Below, piece after piece: positions 35,201-45,400 of a stretch of 64,000 nucleotides of DNA. Both the position numbers and the translations under genes were made by a program. This DNA is from Macquaria australasica (taxonomy: Eukaryota > Chordata > Actinopteri > Centrarchiformes > Percichthyidae): contig SEMN01001333.1 of assembly GCA_005408345.1 (NCBI GenBank), positions 1 through 64,000 on the forward strand, written 5' to 3'. The stretch's first letter is position 1. Each line of letters begins with the position of its first letter. Under the pieces are notes generated by a model. It worked only from the letters and a program-made list of their open reading frames with translations. It did no database searches and had not been told where the DNA came from.

Positions 35201-35435
35201 GGCTGCTTTATCCAGTCAGTCAGAGAGCGGGGATGGATGTTACAACACTAAAAGCTCGTTCCTCGTTACTTTTATTAATAATGAAAAGAAAAAGATGGAA
35301 ATGAGCAAAAAGGACAAAGAGGAGAGAACAGAGTGAATCCATAAACAGGAAGTGTTGTTTTGTGTCTGCAGACGACCTCCTGTTCCTCCGGGTCGACCCG
35401 CAAACCCTCAGAGAGTCCACTCGTCTCCCCTGTGA
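13485..35435 (+). CDS. adam15: ADAM15-like metalloprotease-disintegrin
   Basis: Type I membrane protease/adhesion protein, 964 residues. Exons: 13485-13626, 15070-15161, 20646-20722, 20800-20878, 20975-21051, 23220-23484, 24033-24098, 24997-25068, 25156-25325, 25410-25494, 26138-26286, 26835-27012, 27222-27314, 27398-27593, 27909-28017, 28149-28344, 28591-28668, 28798-28909, 28993-29146, 30962-31070, 31836-31904, 32836-32883, 33659-33724, 34891-35039, 35372-35435. Signal peptide 1-20; prodomain with Cys switch (GGCGVSH, Cys226); RKR furin site 245-247; catalytic HELGHNLGMSHD 390-401 with Met-turn CIMEPS (Met420), so predicted active; disintegrin loop CREPLGECDLPEFC at 523-536, no RGD; Cys-rich region; EGF-like CNGHG to DCR (about 703-730) and GSVDSGP; TM about 752-776; proline-rich SH3-binding tail. 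Odd: a His/Gly/Asp-rich insert at 174-208 in the prodomain. ADAM15 is chosen over ADAM9/12/19 because of the DCST1 neighbour and the RPAPP-type tail exons. Confidence 0.92.
14085..14755 (+). mobile_element. LINE RT C-terminal fragment in ADAM15 intron 1
   Basis: The open frame 14147-14725 reads as the end of a non-LTR retrotransposon polyprotein: RRIGAASAVMRALYRTVV, LTYGHELWVVTERMRSRI, LRWFGHLIRMPPGRLP, GRRPRGRPRTRWRDYI, then a stop and a gcggaagaaaatggatgg tail with (tgga)n. The upstream frame (FKCLGVLSTSDG) reads into it from about 14120. It is truncated on the 5' side. I do not assign a clade firmly; RTE-, Rex- or I-like are possible. Confidence 0.8.
15162..16880. other. ADAM15 intron 2, left part with CA/CAGA array
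   Basis: Contains the (CA)n array with interspersed cacaga units at 15386-15692. The rest is unremarkable non-coding sequence with no exon seen. Confidence 0.6.
15386..15692. repeat. Imperfect (CA)n array with ACAGAC interruptions
   Basis: About 300 bp of alternating CA runs and cagacaca blocks. Open frames on both strands through it are repeat artefacts. Confidence 0.95.
16882..18898. repeat. 2-kb minisatellite, 17-bp unit, with 157-bp higher-order blocks
   Basis: About 118 tandem copies of agactgtttataaagac and variants (ccgttt, ggctgt, tgtata). Blocks starting at 17101, 17258 and 17415 are 157 bp apart and share the same order of nine sub-units (one of 21 bp and eight of 17 bp). The array is followed directly by sequence homologous to the interior of the MITE at 3999-4409, and the unit matches that MITE's terminal repeat. 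Confidence 0.95.
18899..19170. mobile_element. Second MITE copy, right part, flanking the minisatellite
   Basis: From accaatcacagcacactcac (18901) the sequence follows the interior of the 3999-4409 element, including aaaccaaactgatcagaaaa and gggcggggcttatgacctg. It ends in gtttacagtctgtgg (about 19155-19169), the terminal repeat in inverted sense. Its left half is replaced by the 17-bp array. Confidence 0.8.
19171..20645. other. ADAM15 intron 2, right part
   Basis: Contains a short GA run (19515-19528), a short CA run (20160-20176) and ordinary non-coding sequence. No exon or RNA gene was recognised. Confidence 0.5.
21052..23219. other. ADAM15 intron 5, no gene recognised
   Basis: AT-rich. 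A 152-codon open frame at 22197-22655 has no recognisable domain and no splice support, and I treat it as chance. Near 21615-21660 a gcccaacctgtggatcggga stretch resembles the end of hAT-type MITEs, without a matching partner end. Confidence 0.5.
23650..23885. repeat. Dispersed repeat, copy in ADAM15 intron 6
   Basis: Shares an ordered set of words with 25655-25955: actgattttacaa, gctcatgggtgttgtag versus gttcatgggtactgcaa, agagccgtccacc, aacctgat and cagaaac. Clearly diverged. Non-coding. Confidence 0.6.
24099..24996. other. ADAM15 intron 7, no feature recognised
   Basis: Non-coding intron between the exon that starts the metalloprotease domain and the FLNYQKNN exon. No repeat or RNA was recognised. 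Confidence 0.5.
25655..25955. repeat. Dispersed repeat, copy in ADAM15 intron 10
   Basis: Homologous to 23650-23885 (see that entry). Contains cacggcaacggcagctgagg and agagccgtccaccaaactg. No coding capacity was seen. Confidence 0.6.
26420..26749. mobile_element. hAT-type MITE in ADAM15 intron 11
   Basis: Inverted ends: cactggttccca at 26420 and tgggaaccactg ending at 26749. They are flanked by 8-bp near-identical direct repeats, gattaaac (26412-26419) and gactaaac (26750-26757), with one mismatch. An 8-bp duplication and CA..TG ends are typical of hAT elements. The 330-bp body has no transposase and includes tcttgtgaccc and tcatgacccctcag motifs common to such MITEs. Confidence 0.85.
27600..27870. 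repeat. Degenerate minisatellite in ADAM15 intron 14
   Basis: Repeated variants of aaccagtttatactgagc, spaced about 20-30 bp, fill most of the intron between 27600 and 27870. Confidence 0.7.
29147..30961. other. ADAM15 intron 19, TG array and AT-rich stretch
   Basis: Begins with a (GT)n array (29155-29234), followed by very AT-rich sequence to about 29950. No exon or RNA gene was recognised. A gaccccgcccacgtctccag stretch at 30166 resembles the GC-rich tail exons but lacks frame support. Confidence 0.5.
31281..31527. repeat. 47-bp tandem repeat, about five copies
   Basis: The word gacgct recurs at 31281, 31328, 31375, 31422, 31469 and 31516, exactly 47 bp apart. The unit contains ggactgtcccgctgttatca and ctgacacctgaactaaccg, with only a few differences between copies. 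Confidence 0.95.
31905..32835. other. ADAM15 intron 21, no feature recognised
   Basis: Non-coding sequence between two in-frame proline-rich exons. No repeat or RNA was recognised. Confidence 0.5.
32884..34890. other. ADAM15 introns 22 and 23
   Basis: Non-coding sequence around the proline-rich exon at 33659-33724. No clear mobile element was found. A catgacctgg-type repeat was not seen here. Confidence 0.45.
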
Positions 35436-35796
35436 CCTCAGCTGTAGAACCCTTCCTCCGCTCAGCCTGTACACCTGTTAATGATGAAGATGATGATGAT
35501 GACTTTATTATCCAGTTTGCACTCAGTCATCGGAGTTCTCACTGATCCTTCGTGAACTCACAGAGACTGTAAAGATTCAGTGCCTTGCTCAGCAGCACCT
35601 CGCAGTGATCGTGTGGACACGCCCGACCGACGGCTGATGATGTCACATTAAAGTGTCTTTCCCCCTGCGGGGGGGGGGTCAGTGCCTTGCTCATGGTCCC
35701 TGAGACGGGGGTCAAACCTGTGTGTCTCAAAGTAAAGACTAGTTAGCAGAGCGGTTCCCAAACTGTGGTCCAGGGCCCTCTGCAGGTCCCTCTGGA

Positions 35797-35802
35797 AATA
35801 AA
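35797..35802 (+). terminator. Candidate poly(A) signal of ADAM15
   Basis: aataaa 362 bp after the stop codon (TGA, 35433-35435). Other A-rich candidates lie further on, for example aataaa near 37851, so the real 3' end is uncertain. Confidence 0.4.
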
Positions 35803-38100
35803 AACATTTTTAAAGTTTTTTAGCAAAAAGAAGTTTTTCTTCGTCCTTCAGCTCAGACGGACAAAACTGTACCAAACAGGATTCTATCATCACGAGTCGG
35901 ACTAGACCTTCTAATGGACTCAATACATTTCAAACGGGATTGATTGTCATCAGATTGATTGATCCTTTACCAGAAGGGGAACAATCTGAGTGACATTAAT
36001 CATCATCCAGGATCTCAACTCTTTTTAAAGAATGCAGATGAACCGCTGTGGGATTTACGATCTGTTAGCAGAAAAATAAAATCTGAGATTTTGAAAATTA
36101 AGTTTAAAATTTTGTGGAAAAAAATCACAATTTTGTGGGGGGGGGTTAATATTTTAGTTGTGATATTATGAGATTCAAGTTGTAGTATTACAAGAGAAAG
36201 GTTTCGACTTTATCATCGAAGTGTCTCAACTTTACTCTCTAAATATTTCAGCATAATTCTCGAAATATTACGACTTTATCCTTAAATGATCCCATTATTT
36301 CCAAAACATCGCACCCTTATTCTCGAAATATTAGGACTTTTACTTGTAACCTGATGACTTTTCAAAAATATATATTTGGACTTTGTTCTTGAAATCTCAG
36401 ACTTGTTTTGTCTCTAACTCTCCGTCGTAGGGATTCAATTTTTACTCATATTTGCCTCCGGACTTCTTGACGGCTGGATCGAACTTCGCTGATGGCCCAG
36501 AAACTGGCGGAGCCTCAAACACACGTCCTGGACTTTCTGACGATGAGATCCTTGTTGGACTTCAGGAAGTGAACTGTGAGCCTTACCTGGAGAACTAGTT
36601 CTACCCCAATAACCCCATCTGTTTGTGATCCTGAGTGCTGGACCAGGTTTTTATTTTTCTAACCCGCCTTGAGATTTCTATCGGAGACAGTCAGGAATGT
36701 AATGAATGTTCGTAACGTTACGCCAAAGACAAGCTGGAGGAAAAATATAAAAGAGGCTGTAAGTTTGATCTGATGTGTGAAGGAAAACGTTTTATCGTCT
36801 GGGTGTAGAGGGACGTTTCTCATGATGGAGGAAAGCAAAGCTCGTTTCACTCCTGTGATTATCTGAAACTTCGAACATCTTCGCTGCTTCAGAAAGATTC
36901 ATTCAGGTTTTAAAGTTTAGCAGCTGAACGATGTGATTGGCTCATTGGAGGGAGAAGAAGAGAAGAACTGATTAATGGAGACGAACAGTAGAGACAGAAT
37001 CATCAGAACCACCAAGTGATGAATGAAAGTAATAATCAGTCCACGGTGACACTAAACTACACAGTAAATAATGTTTCATGTCAGCAAAAATATTTGATAT
37101 CTTATTGAGTATTTTACTGAAACATGTTGCACAATAACATTTGCTGCAGCTCTTCTGAACAGAATATTACAGATTTATTAAATAACTCGCAGGCTCTTAT
37201 TGCACTTATGAGACTAAAACTATTAAAATCAGAGAGCTGTTGGGCTTCGGCCACCTGCTGAGTTCACTCTGTCATCACTAATTACTAGTGCCAATAAACA
37301 CAATACCTTATCAATACCTTTCACAAATATGAAAGATCTACAAACCCCTTTATTTCATCGAACAAAAGAAACCAAAGTTCTGAAATGTTACACGTCGAAA
37401 CACAAACAGCCAAACAACAACTGAATAAATAAATCTGAAGCTTTCTGATCAGATGATTTGATTTCAGCTTTCTGACAGTTTTCGATGTCTGCTGCTGCAG
37501 ATGCTTTTCAGTTTCTACCAAAAAAGTGTAGTGAGGTTTGATTTGAAGACTCAGGTGGGAAAATCAAGTCAAGAGTTTTATACCCTGAAGAAGACCACCA
37601 ACATATGAACCGTCATGAAAACAGCAGACGTTTAAAGAAAGTGTGAACACGCGATGTGTTGCTGCCTTTTGTAGTTTGTGTTCACTGTCGTCACTCATCT
37701 TTTACAGTGGACACCAGAGTCCTTCACATGGGTCGTCCGAGCAAACATGTCTGTTCATTCAGGCTGCTTGATTGATTGATTGATTGATTGATATTCATGC
37801 TGTTAGTGTCCCGTTGTGTTCACATGTTTGCTGCTAGAGGAAATATCCTCAATAAAACAGACTGTTTCTACTTTATCTGGGCTGTTTTTTCAGGTAATTT
37901 ACAAGTTAAATGGTTAAAATACATCATTATCTACAGAACATCAGAGCTGGACACTTATTTAATGTAATTACTGACATCGTGGATCTCTTATTAATTGGAA
38001 TTTATTCAAATTCAGTGCTATTTAATAATATCCAAAGACTTAAGGTTTCTACAAAAACACCAACCACGGAGGACTTCGACACCAGAGCATCATGAAGTTA
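35803..38100. other. ADAM15-SEMA4 intergenic region, left part
   Basis: Holds a degenerate tandem repeat of attctcgaaatattacgact-like units (about 36165-36415) and a (TTGA)n run at 37768-37792. The segment 35755-35785 (gcggttcccaaactgtggtc) resembles a hAT MITE end without a partner. No gene was recognised. Confidence 0.5.
36165..36415. repeat. Degenerate repeat of cgaaatattacgactttat type
   Basis: Six or more imperfect copies of a roughly 20-30 bp unit containing ctcgaaatatta and gacttta. This is a common style of AT-rich fish repeat. Confidence 0.65.
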
Positions 38101-38440
38101 TACATCTCCACTTCTCTCAAGCCCCTTCATTGTTATTCTTTTTCTGTCCACCAGATGCCCTCACTCCCACATCCAGCCACTCCCTCCTGCCCTGCAGTAA
38201 CCCCTTTCCCTCCAGTCCAACTCACCTGACCGCCCACGCCCACCTGCTCACCTGTTTCCACTTCCCCTCGTCAGGCCTGCAGATATTTAACCAGTTTGTC
38301 CATGTACCTGCCTGTCTGCCTTCATTTATCAATAATTCACTGAAATTATTCTGTCTGCACTTGGGTCCTTCCCCTGTTGCCACTCTCCCTCCCCCCCGTG
38401 ACCTGGACCTAGCAGTTAATCATTTTCTGTAGAAAAACTT
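38100..38440 (+). mobile_element. Possible degenerate LTR-like fragment
   Basis: A pyrimidine-rich block (tccacttcccctcgtcagg, then a tgcacttgggtccttcccct stretch and a cccccgtgac end) resembles the 3' part of fish LTR elements, including the gggtccttcccctg word shared with the solo LTR at 44443-44861. No terminal pair or target duplication was found, so this is tentative. Confidence 0.3.
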
Positions 38441-39468
38441 AATGAGGTGACTCACACCATTGTGTCCCTTAAATGTGAGTAATGGGTTTCAACTTACTTG
38501 AATAGCTAACAATACACATTAAAAAACCAAGGGGCCTTAAAAACCCCAAACCTCAACTGCAGCTGTCAAGGTTGCTAGGCAACAGGAGTGGCGCTTCATG
38601 ACGCTGTGATGCAAACAGGAAATCCTCTGTAGACCAGACCATCTTATTTGACAATGCTAAGTTTGGCCTTTGTAGACCATGTCCTTAGAGGGAATGTGAC
38701 CCCTGAACTGAGACACAGCTAATGAGTGGGGAAAGAGGGCTGGTATATAAGCGGGGAGATAGTGAGGGAATGAGGAACAGGTGGGTGAGGGGATGAGGTG
38801 ACTGGGAACACTGAGGACATCTACAGGGCAGGTGGGGAACAGCAGGTATCTGAAATGACAGGAGGCGTTATTGACTGAAAAAACAGGAAAACCAGCAGCT
38901 GGTTCAGCTCAAGATCACTGAAGCTGCTCTCAGGTCAAATCTGAGGAAACAAGAAAAATGTCCTTTAATCAGTGAAGCCTTAAGCAGAGACGAAGAACTA
39001 GCTGCTGGAGCACCAACGACCTTTGATTGGACAGAAACACTTGACTGTCATCTTATAGAAAAACTAACATCCACCTCGTGTCAGCGTCTGCTTTCATGCC
39101 AGTTGTTTGTCCGCATGCTTCTTCTGTGCCAAAGAAATGTGAAACCAGAGTGATGGAGGAAGTCAAACCGGATTAAATGTATCGAGTAATCTGAGAAACT
39201 AAACCTCTTTCAGAGAAACGCTTCTGAACGCCCCTGAATCAAAATTATCTCGGCAGCAGACTGATGGTGTTCAGAGAGGCTTTCACCCCCCCACCCCCAC
39301 CCCCTGACCTCGGACCACAGCAAAGAGGAAGCTGTGGTGAGTCTCTTGAGTGTTTCTTCTCAGTCGCACTCTTTCAGCGCTGAGTGTCGGTTCGTTTAGA
39401 GCTGAGGAGGAATAGATCTCAACCTTTATCCAGCTATCACCAGCTCCTCCGTCACCTGCTCCTCCATC
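38440..39468. other. SEMA4 upstream region
   Basis: Presumed promoter and 5' UTR of the semaphorin gene. No TATA box or CpG island is obvious. A possible non-coding exon with donor gtgagt lies near 39336. Non-coding otherwise. Confidence 0.4.
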
Positions 39469-42400
39469 ATGGCTCCATCAGTCATCCTCCTCCTCCTTCT
39501 CCTCGGCCTGCAGAGCTCCGCTGGCTCGCTGCCTCCTCCACGAACCTCCTTCCTCCTCTGTAAGTCCAAAAAACATTTGTGATTGATGATCAATCATTTA
39601 GTATGATATATTCTGCTCGTGTGTTTGTGTCACTGGAGGATTATGGGAAGATAAATGAAGGTCTAATGATGCTGATTTAGGAACATGTGTCTTGTTTCAT
39701 AGTGATTTATTGATTTAGTATTTGATTCTGTGCTTTTATGAATCAGTTACTCACTTTGTTAATTGTATTACTGTTTGGTTTCTTCTATAAAATGTCAGAA
39801 AATGAGACAGTCACGGTTTCAGACATCTTCAGATCCAGAAGATTCAGTTTGTTATCTTAGAGGACAAATCAGATAATATTCACATTTGAGAGGCTGGAAC
39901 AAGTGAATTCATGGCTTTTCTTAATTTAAAAATGACTAGAACAATTGATCGATTATCAGAATAGTTGCAGATTCCTTTTCTGTCGATTGATTAATCAAAT
40001 TGAATCCATGTAAGTTTTGTTTGTTGTGCATTTTAATGTCATTTAATATATTTTGATGATGTTAGTTATAAACACAACTTCAGCCTGATATAAACAGGAA
40101 AGTGATGCAGAAATACGTTTTGTATTCACAAGAAGTGAAGTTCCTACATGAGGACATATTTTCAGTAACGGCCTCAGAGCCGGTTAAAGCAGTGAACTCC
40201 TCTTCTTCTTCTCTTCCTCTCTGAGAGGCAGCTGTTCAGATTAATGCTGCTCTCATGTCTGTATGTTAAATATGAAGCTACAGCCAGTTAGTTTAGCTTA
40301 GCATAAAGACTGGAAACGGGGAAACAGCTAGACCTGGCTCCGTCCACCTCCCAGCTCCTCTGAAGCTCCCTGACTAACACGTTATATCTCGTTTGTTTCA
40401 TCTGAACCAAGAAATAGTCCATCACATAGTAACTCCTGTAAAAAGTCTTTTTTACACTTTGGTTTCTGTGCGGCTCAAACAAACAAGATGTAACAGGTTA
40501 ATTATGAAGGAAAAGAACATTTAGCACCACGAGTTTCTGTGAACGAGGCGACGGTGGCTCCGGAGGGGGAAGTGCCAGCACCCTGCGGGGGAACGAGTGT
40601 GTGAGTGTGAAGCTCTTTGGATAAAAGTTCTATATGAATGGAGCCATTTGATAAAATTAGATTTCAAGACTTTTAAGACCAAGATCGTCTAAAAGCTGAT
40701 GTTCCTACAGTCTGAACTGTCCATCCCATCATAACCTGAGAGGAAGTGCTTTTATTAAACCTACCTGGCAGCGATCACTGAGTCACGTTCCCCCCTGACA
40801 TACAGTGCTAATGCTAAATCAATAAACATAATGATGAGGTAAAACACGCGTTCACCTCCTGTATGATCCTTCACATTCAGACCGTCGTGTCCCTGAATGA
40901 CCGTAACCACATGGAGCTGCTGCAGCAGTGACGTGCACACACTCTCATACTGATGCCACACACACTTCCTGTCTGCACAGTAAGTGACACCCAGAGATGA
41001 AGGCGTACATCTGTCTGTGTGTGTGTGTGTCAGTTGAACCAGATGTGACTCATCAGAGCTCTGATCCGACCCAGTCGTTGTAAATGTATGTTTTAAATGA
41101 TCTTCTTTTCTTGTCTAAATGATGTCATTTTGTTGAATTTGTCTTAAATCTTGACAAAAGTAAACACTTTAATAACAGTGTAAGATACTCATCAATAAAT
41201 CAGTAAAGGACATTACTGGTAGTAAGTAAAGTGTTTGTGCCTCCTGTCGTCTGTTTTATTAGTGTAAGTTTAGATGAACTCAAACACACTCACAATATTG
41301 AAAAACTAGAACTAGAACTAAGCAATAATCGGATGACAAAAGCGTCTCCGTCAATCTCAGCTGAAATGTGGCCCGTTAGTTTTCAGCCCTGTTGCCGGAC
41401 AGAATCTTAATACAATTCTGCAAAACCCAACTACTGTGTGGTTAAAGTTAGGGAAACATTGTGTTTATGTTACGTTTCCTGCAGGTCTGAGACGGGATGT
41501 GAGCTCAGGCTACTACACAGACCTCTTCTTGCACTGACACTGAAGGTGGTACAGGAAGTAAACGCTGTGTTTCAGAGGCACATTTCATGAAAGTGATTTG
41601 CAAACACTGCAGATCACATTTGGTTGCAGCATCACATTTTACAAAAGTTTTTCGCTCGCAAGTTGCAAAATCATTTCTGAGCTCTGCAGGCGTCTCACGT
41701 TCTGATGCAGAGTTTGTTTTGATCAGTGAAACGTGTCAAAATTAACGTGAAAGAAAATAATGATGCAAAATTTAAAAAATCATTGATATAAAAACACAAA
41801 AAACTGCAAACCATCCCAGAGCTTCCACTCTGCAGTTCATATGAAACTGAGGACACGTCCTCCATGTTGGACTCCGCAGCCGACCGGCTCTGTAAAGTTT
41901 GTCTTTGCCCAGATCTGTACATTCCCTGTTTCCACTTGTGACTCCTCTTATGCAAACAATTTCATTTGCAGAGCTGAAGTAAGTGTGAAACTTTTGTCAC
42001 TTTGCTTTGGACTTTTGTATCTGTGAAATCTCATCATCGCTGCCAGTCGAGTCGGTGTTACCGTGGCAACAGCTGTTAATTCAGGGCTGTAGTGAGACTG
42101 GCAGAGAGAAGTGAATCTGCTCTGCTTCAACATGAACCACACAAATTGAGAATGATATCAGCTGACTGAAGGTTTCATTACTGACACCAATATTGATAAT
42201 ATTTGATACTTTGAGAAATATGAACATATTTTTCTACAAACCCATTTTTTTAGTGTGCTCAGGATTACAACTCTTTGTGGTGTTTGCATGCTATACTCCT
42301 CCTCCCTCGGTCCGATTATCAATCAGGGGACAGAGGTTCAAGAGAGTGGAAGAACATATGGGTTAGACTGCAGGATGAAGCTTTGGAAGAATGAATCAGT

Positions 42401-45400
42401 ACCTTGAACTGTTTGAGTGTGAGACGAGCACAAGTTGAACTTGTGTGAATTTTGTTAAGAGCAGCATCCCACTAGTTGTCCTCCAGGTTCAAGCCCAGTT
42501 CTTGCTCCCAGGCAGCCTTGACTTTGGTAGCTGGTGAACTGTCATCGGACAGGAGTTTGTTATAAACCTTCGAAATGAGTGACTTGTGATGGGGGTCGGA
42601 ATTGAGAAGTTCATCCCACAGTTGACTTGGAGGCGAGGAGGGAAAAGCTGGAAACAAAGATTTAACGCAGTGTCTAATTTGAAAATATGGAAAGAGATGA
42701 GAGGACGGGAGATGAAATTTGTTTGATAGATCTGCAAAGCTACAAAAAATGCCACCCTGAACTCCTGGTGATCTGGGCCCGTCTTTCTGTTCAGCACAAC
42801 ATCAGGATCCAGCTCAGCTCTGCCTCACTCTCACCAACAAAGACTACAAGAAATTTGGGCATCGTGACCAACTAACTCTCTGAGCACATTGCATCCGTCA
42901 CTCAGTCATGTTGATACACACTTTATACCATCAGAAACACATCAGGTCTTTTCTGACTGAGACTGTCCCTGACAATGTCCTAGCAGAGCTGCCAGCATGC
43001 ACAGTAAAACCTCTACATATAGTCCAAACTGGCTCCTTCAGGTCACTAATACTTGCCCACCTTCCTGAATTCCCTCATTCAGGTTCATGAGCCTTCTGGT
43101 TCACTACAATCTGCAAATGAAGGAGGACTTCTCCTGCTGTCACTGCGAGGCAGGACATCTCAAGATGAGCTACTGAACTTGAACTGATCAACTGATCTGT
43201 CTCTATCTCTGTCATTTTCATTGTCATTTGTCTGCATTTGTATGTTACTACGTGCACCTGCAGTCTTGTGGCGCTTGTGTCAGGTGGAACATGACCTGAG
43301 TGTTGAGGCCTCTCCATGATCTGCTTTGGCCTGGATTGTACATCGCTTTGGACAAAAGCCAAATGAGTAAACATAATGTAAAACAAAGAAATTACTACTT
43401 GCAACTCCAAGTGTCTTTGGGTTGTGACCAGTTCAAATTTAAATCTTACAGCCGTGCAGATTGTGTGAATAAGATTAAAGTGTCTCTGCTGTGAGACCTC
43501 CATCATACCGCTTGTGTTCTTATTTTAAACTCGTATTTCTGTTCAGAGGTTGTTCAGCTCCTGTGACGGCGAGTTTCTCTGCAGTTCTGAACCACAGCCT
43601 TTCCAAACCTAAACCCACACAGTCAGCCTCAGAAACAGGAAGTGGTGCTGTCTCTGCGCCGGTAATCTGACTCCTGAAGCAGACGATGTGTTGTTGGTGT
43701 TATTATTTATCGCTCTCTGTTCTCTCACCTCCTGTAATAGTCTCACTCTGGTTTACACTTAGAGCCAGGTCTTTATTTAGTCCCCATTGATGTGAAGTAA
43801 GATGTGAGAAAACCACAAGACATTAACAACGTGTTTCCACTCATACTGAGAACAGGTGCATGATGGGAAGGCTGGGGGCTCCTGAGACCCCTGACAAACT
43901 TCAACTCAGTCTTTTATTGTTCAAGAATGAATAATAATCGATTAGAAACTGATTCAGGCAAGATTTCAGTTCTAGTTTTATTAGAAGTGCTGACAGAGGT
44001 GACCGTACAATACTACTGGACAGACTGGAAGGCTCAGTGCTAAAGTGGTTCAAGTCATATCTTCAGGACAGGAACTGTTTTGTCTGAATTGGTAATTATG
44101 CATCTGAGCTGACCAACTTGGTTTGTGGAGTTCCCCAAGGCTCGATCTTTGGGCTTCTTCTATTTAACATTTACATATGTGGCACTGGGTGTTGGAAAAG
44201 ACAGGGAAATATTAATGGCTTCAGGTCTGGATTCAGGTCTTGATTCAGGTCTGGGTCTTCTTGCTGTGAAGTGACAGGATGTATTGTAGCACTTGAAGCA
44301 GTTCAGCATATTTGATATAGTTTGATATAGTTGTTTCTACATTATTCTTGCAGTTCTTGGTTTGTATCCACATGGTTGAATGCAGTTACTGTAAGTCGCT
44401 TTGGATAAAAGCATCAGCTAAATAAATGTAATGTAACGTCGGTGTCATGGTCCACGAAGGACTCGTTTGGACTTTGTATTTTGGTCTTGTTTCCTGTTTT
44501 ATGTTGAAATCCCTGTTCGTGTTTCCTTGTGTGCCTTGGTGTTTCCTGTCTTTGTTTTCCCTCCAGTTTGATTAGGTTCACCTGTGTCTTGTTCTCACCT
44601 GTTTCTGTTTCCCTCGTTGTCTCCGTATCTATATATACCGGTCCCTTTCCTTTGTTCGTTGTCGCGTTATTGATGTGTGTGATGTGGTTCATGTTGCTGA
44701 CGTTCTTGGTGATCTCTTCGTGTGTTGTTCCTGGTGTTTCCCTGCGTGTCAGTACCTGAATTTGTAAGTTTATTTTGTTAATAAATCTTGGAACCGCTTC
44801 AGCCTCCCTGCCTCTCTGCGTTTGGGTCCTTCCCCTGCTGCCTTGATGGCTCATCATAACAGTCGGTGCTAACCACCTCACTGTCGCCTCACTGCTGCTG
44901 CCTTTCATTTAAATCTAACAGTTTTCAGTTTGTGTTGTTCCCTTGTATTTGTGTCCAGACTCTGCAGACAGACCTCTGGTCCACTTCAGCCTCCCCAACA
45001 TCCAAAACACAACCACGCTGCTGCTAAGCGACGACAAATCCACCCTGTACGTGGGGGCACGGAACGCCGTCCTTTCATTGGACATCAGTCAGAGTGGTGT
45101 CATCAACCTGAAGAAGAAGGTGAGCTCTCACAACTCCCACGATGCTCTGATTTATAGATATTATTCATTATTCCTGAGGCTTTCAGACTCAGCAGTGTGT
45201 CTCCATCCTGTCTGTCTGTCTCTTGTCCAGGTGGAGTGGAGTCCATCTGAGAGTGAAATAAACGACTGTCAACTTAAAGGGAAGAACCCAACGGTAATTA
45301 TGACCACACGTCCATCCTCAGTGATTCATTAAATGATTTTCAGCTCTCTGGTGTGAAGTGGACGTGGTTATCAGACTGTTGGTTGATGAGTTGTTCCAAC

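Noticed and set aside
38157..38432. Open frame of Pro/Ser/His composition near 38.0-38.4 kb
   Set aside because: Falls in a pyrimidine-rich repeat-like block resembling an LTR fragment; no protein family.
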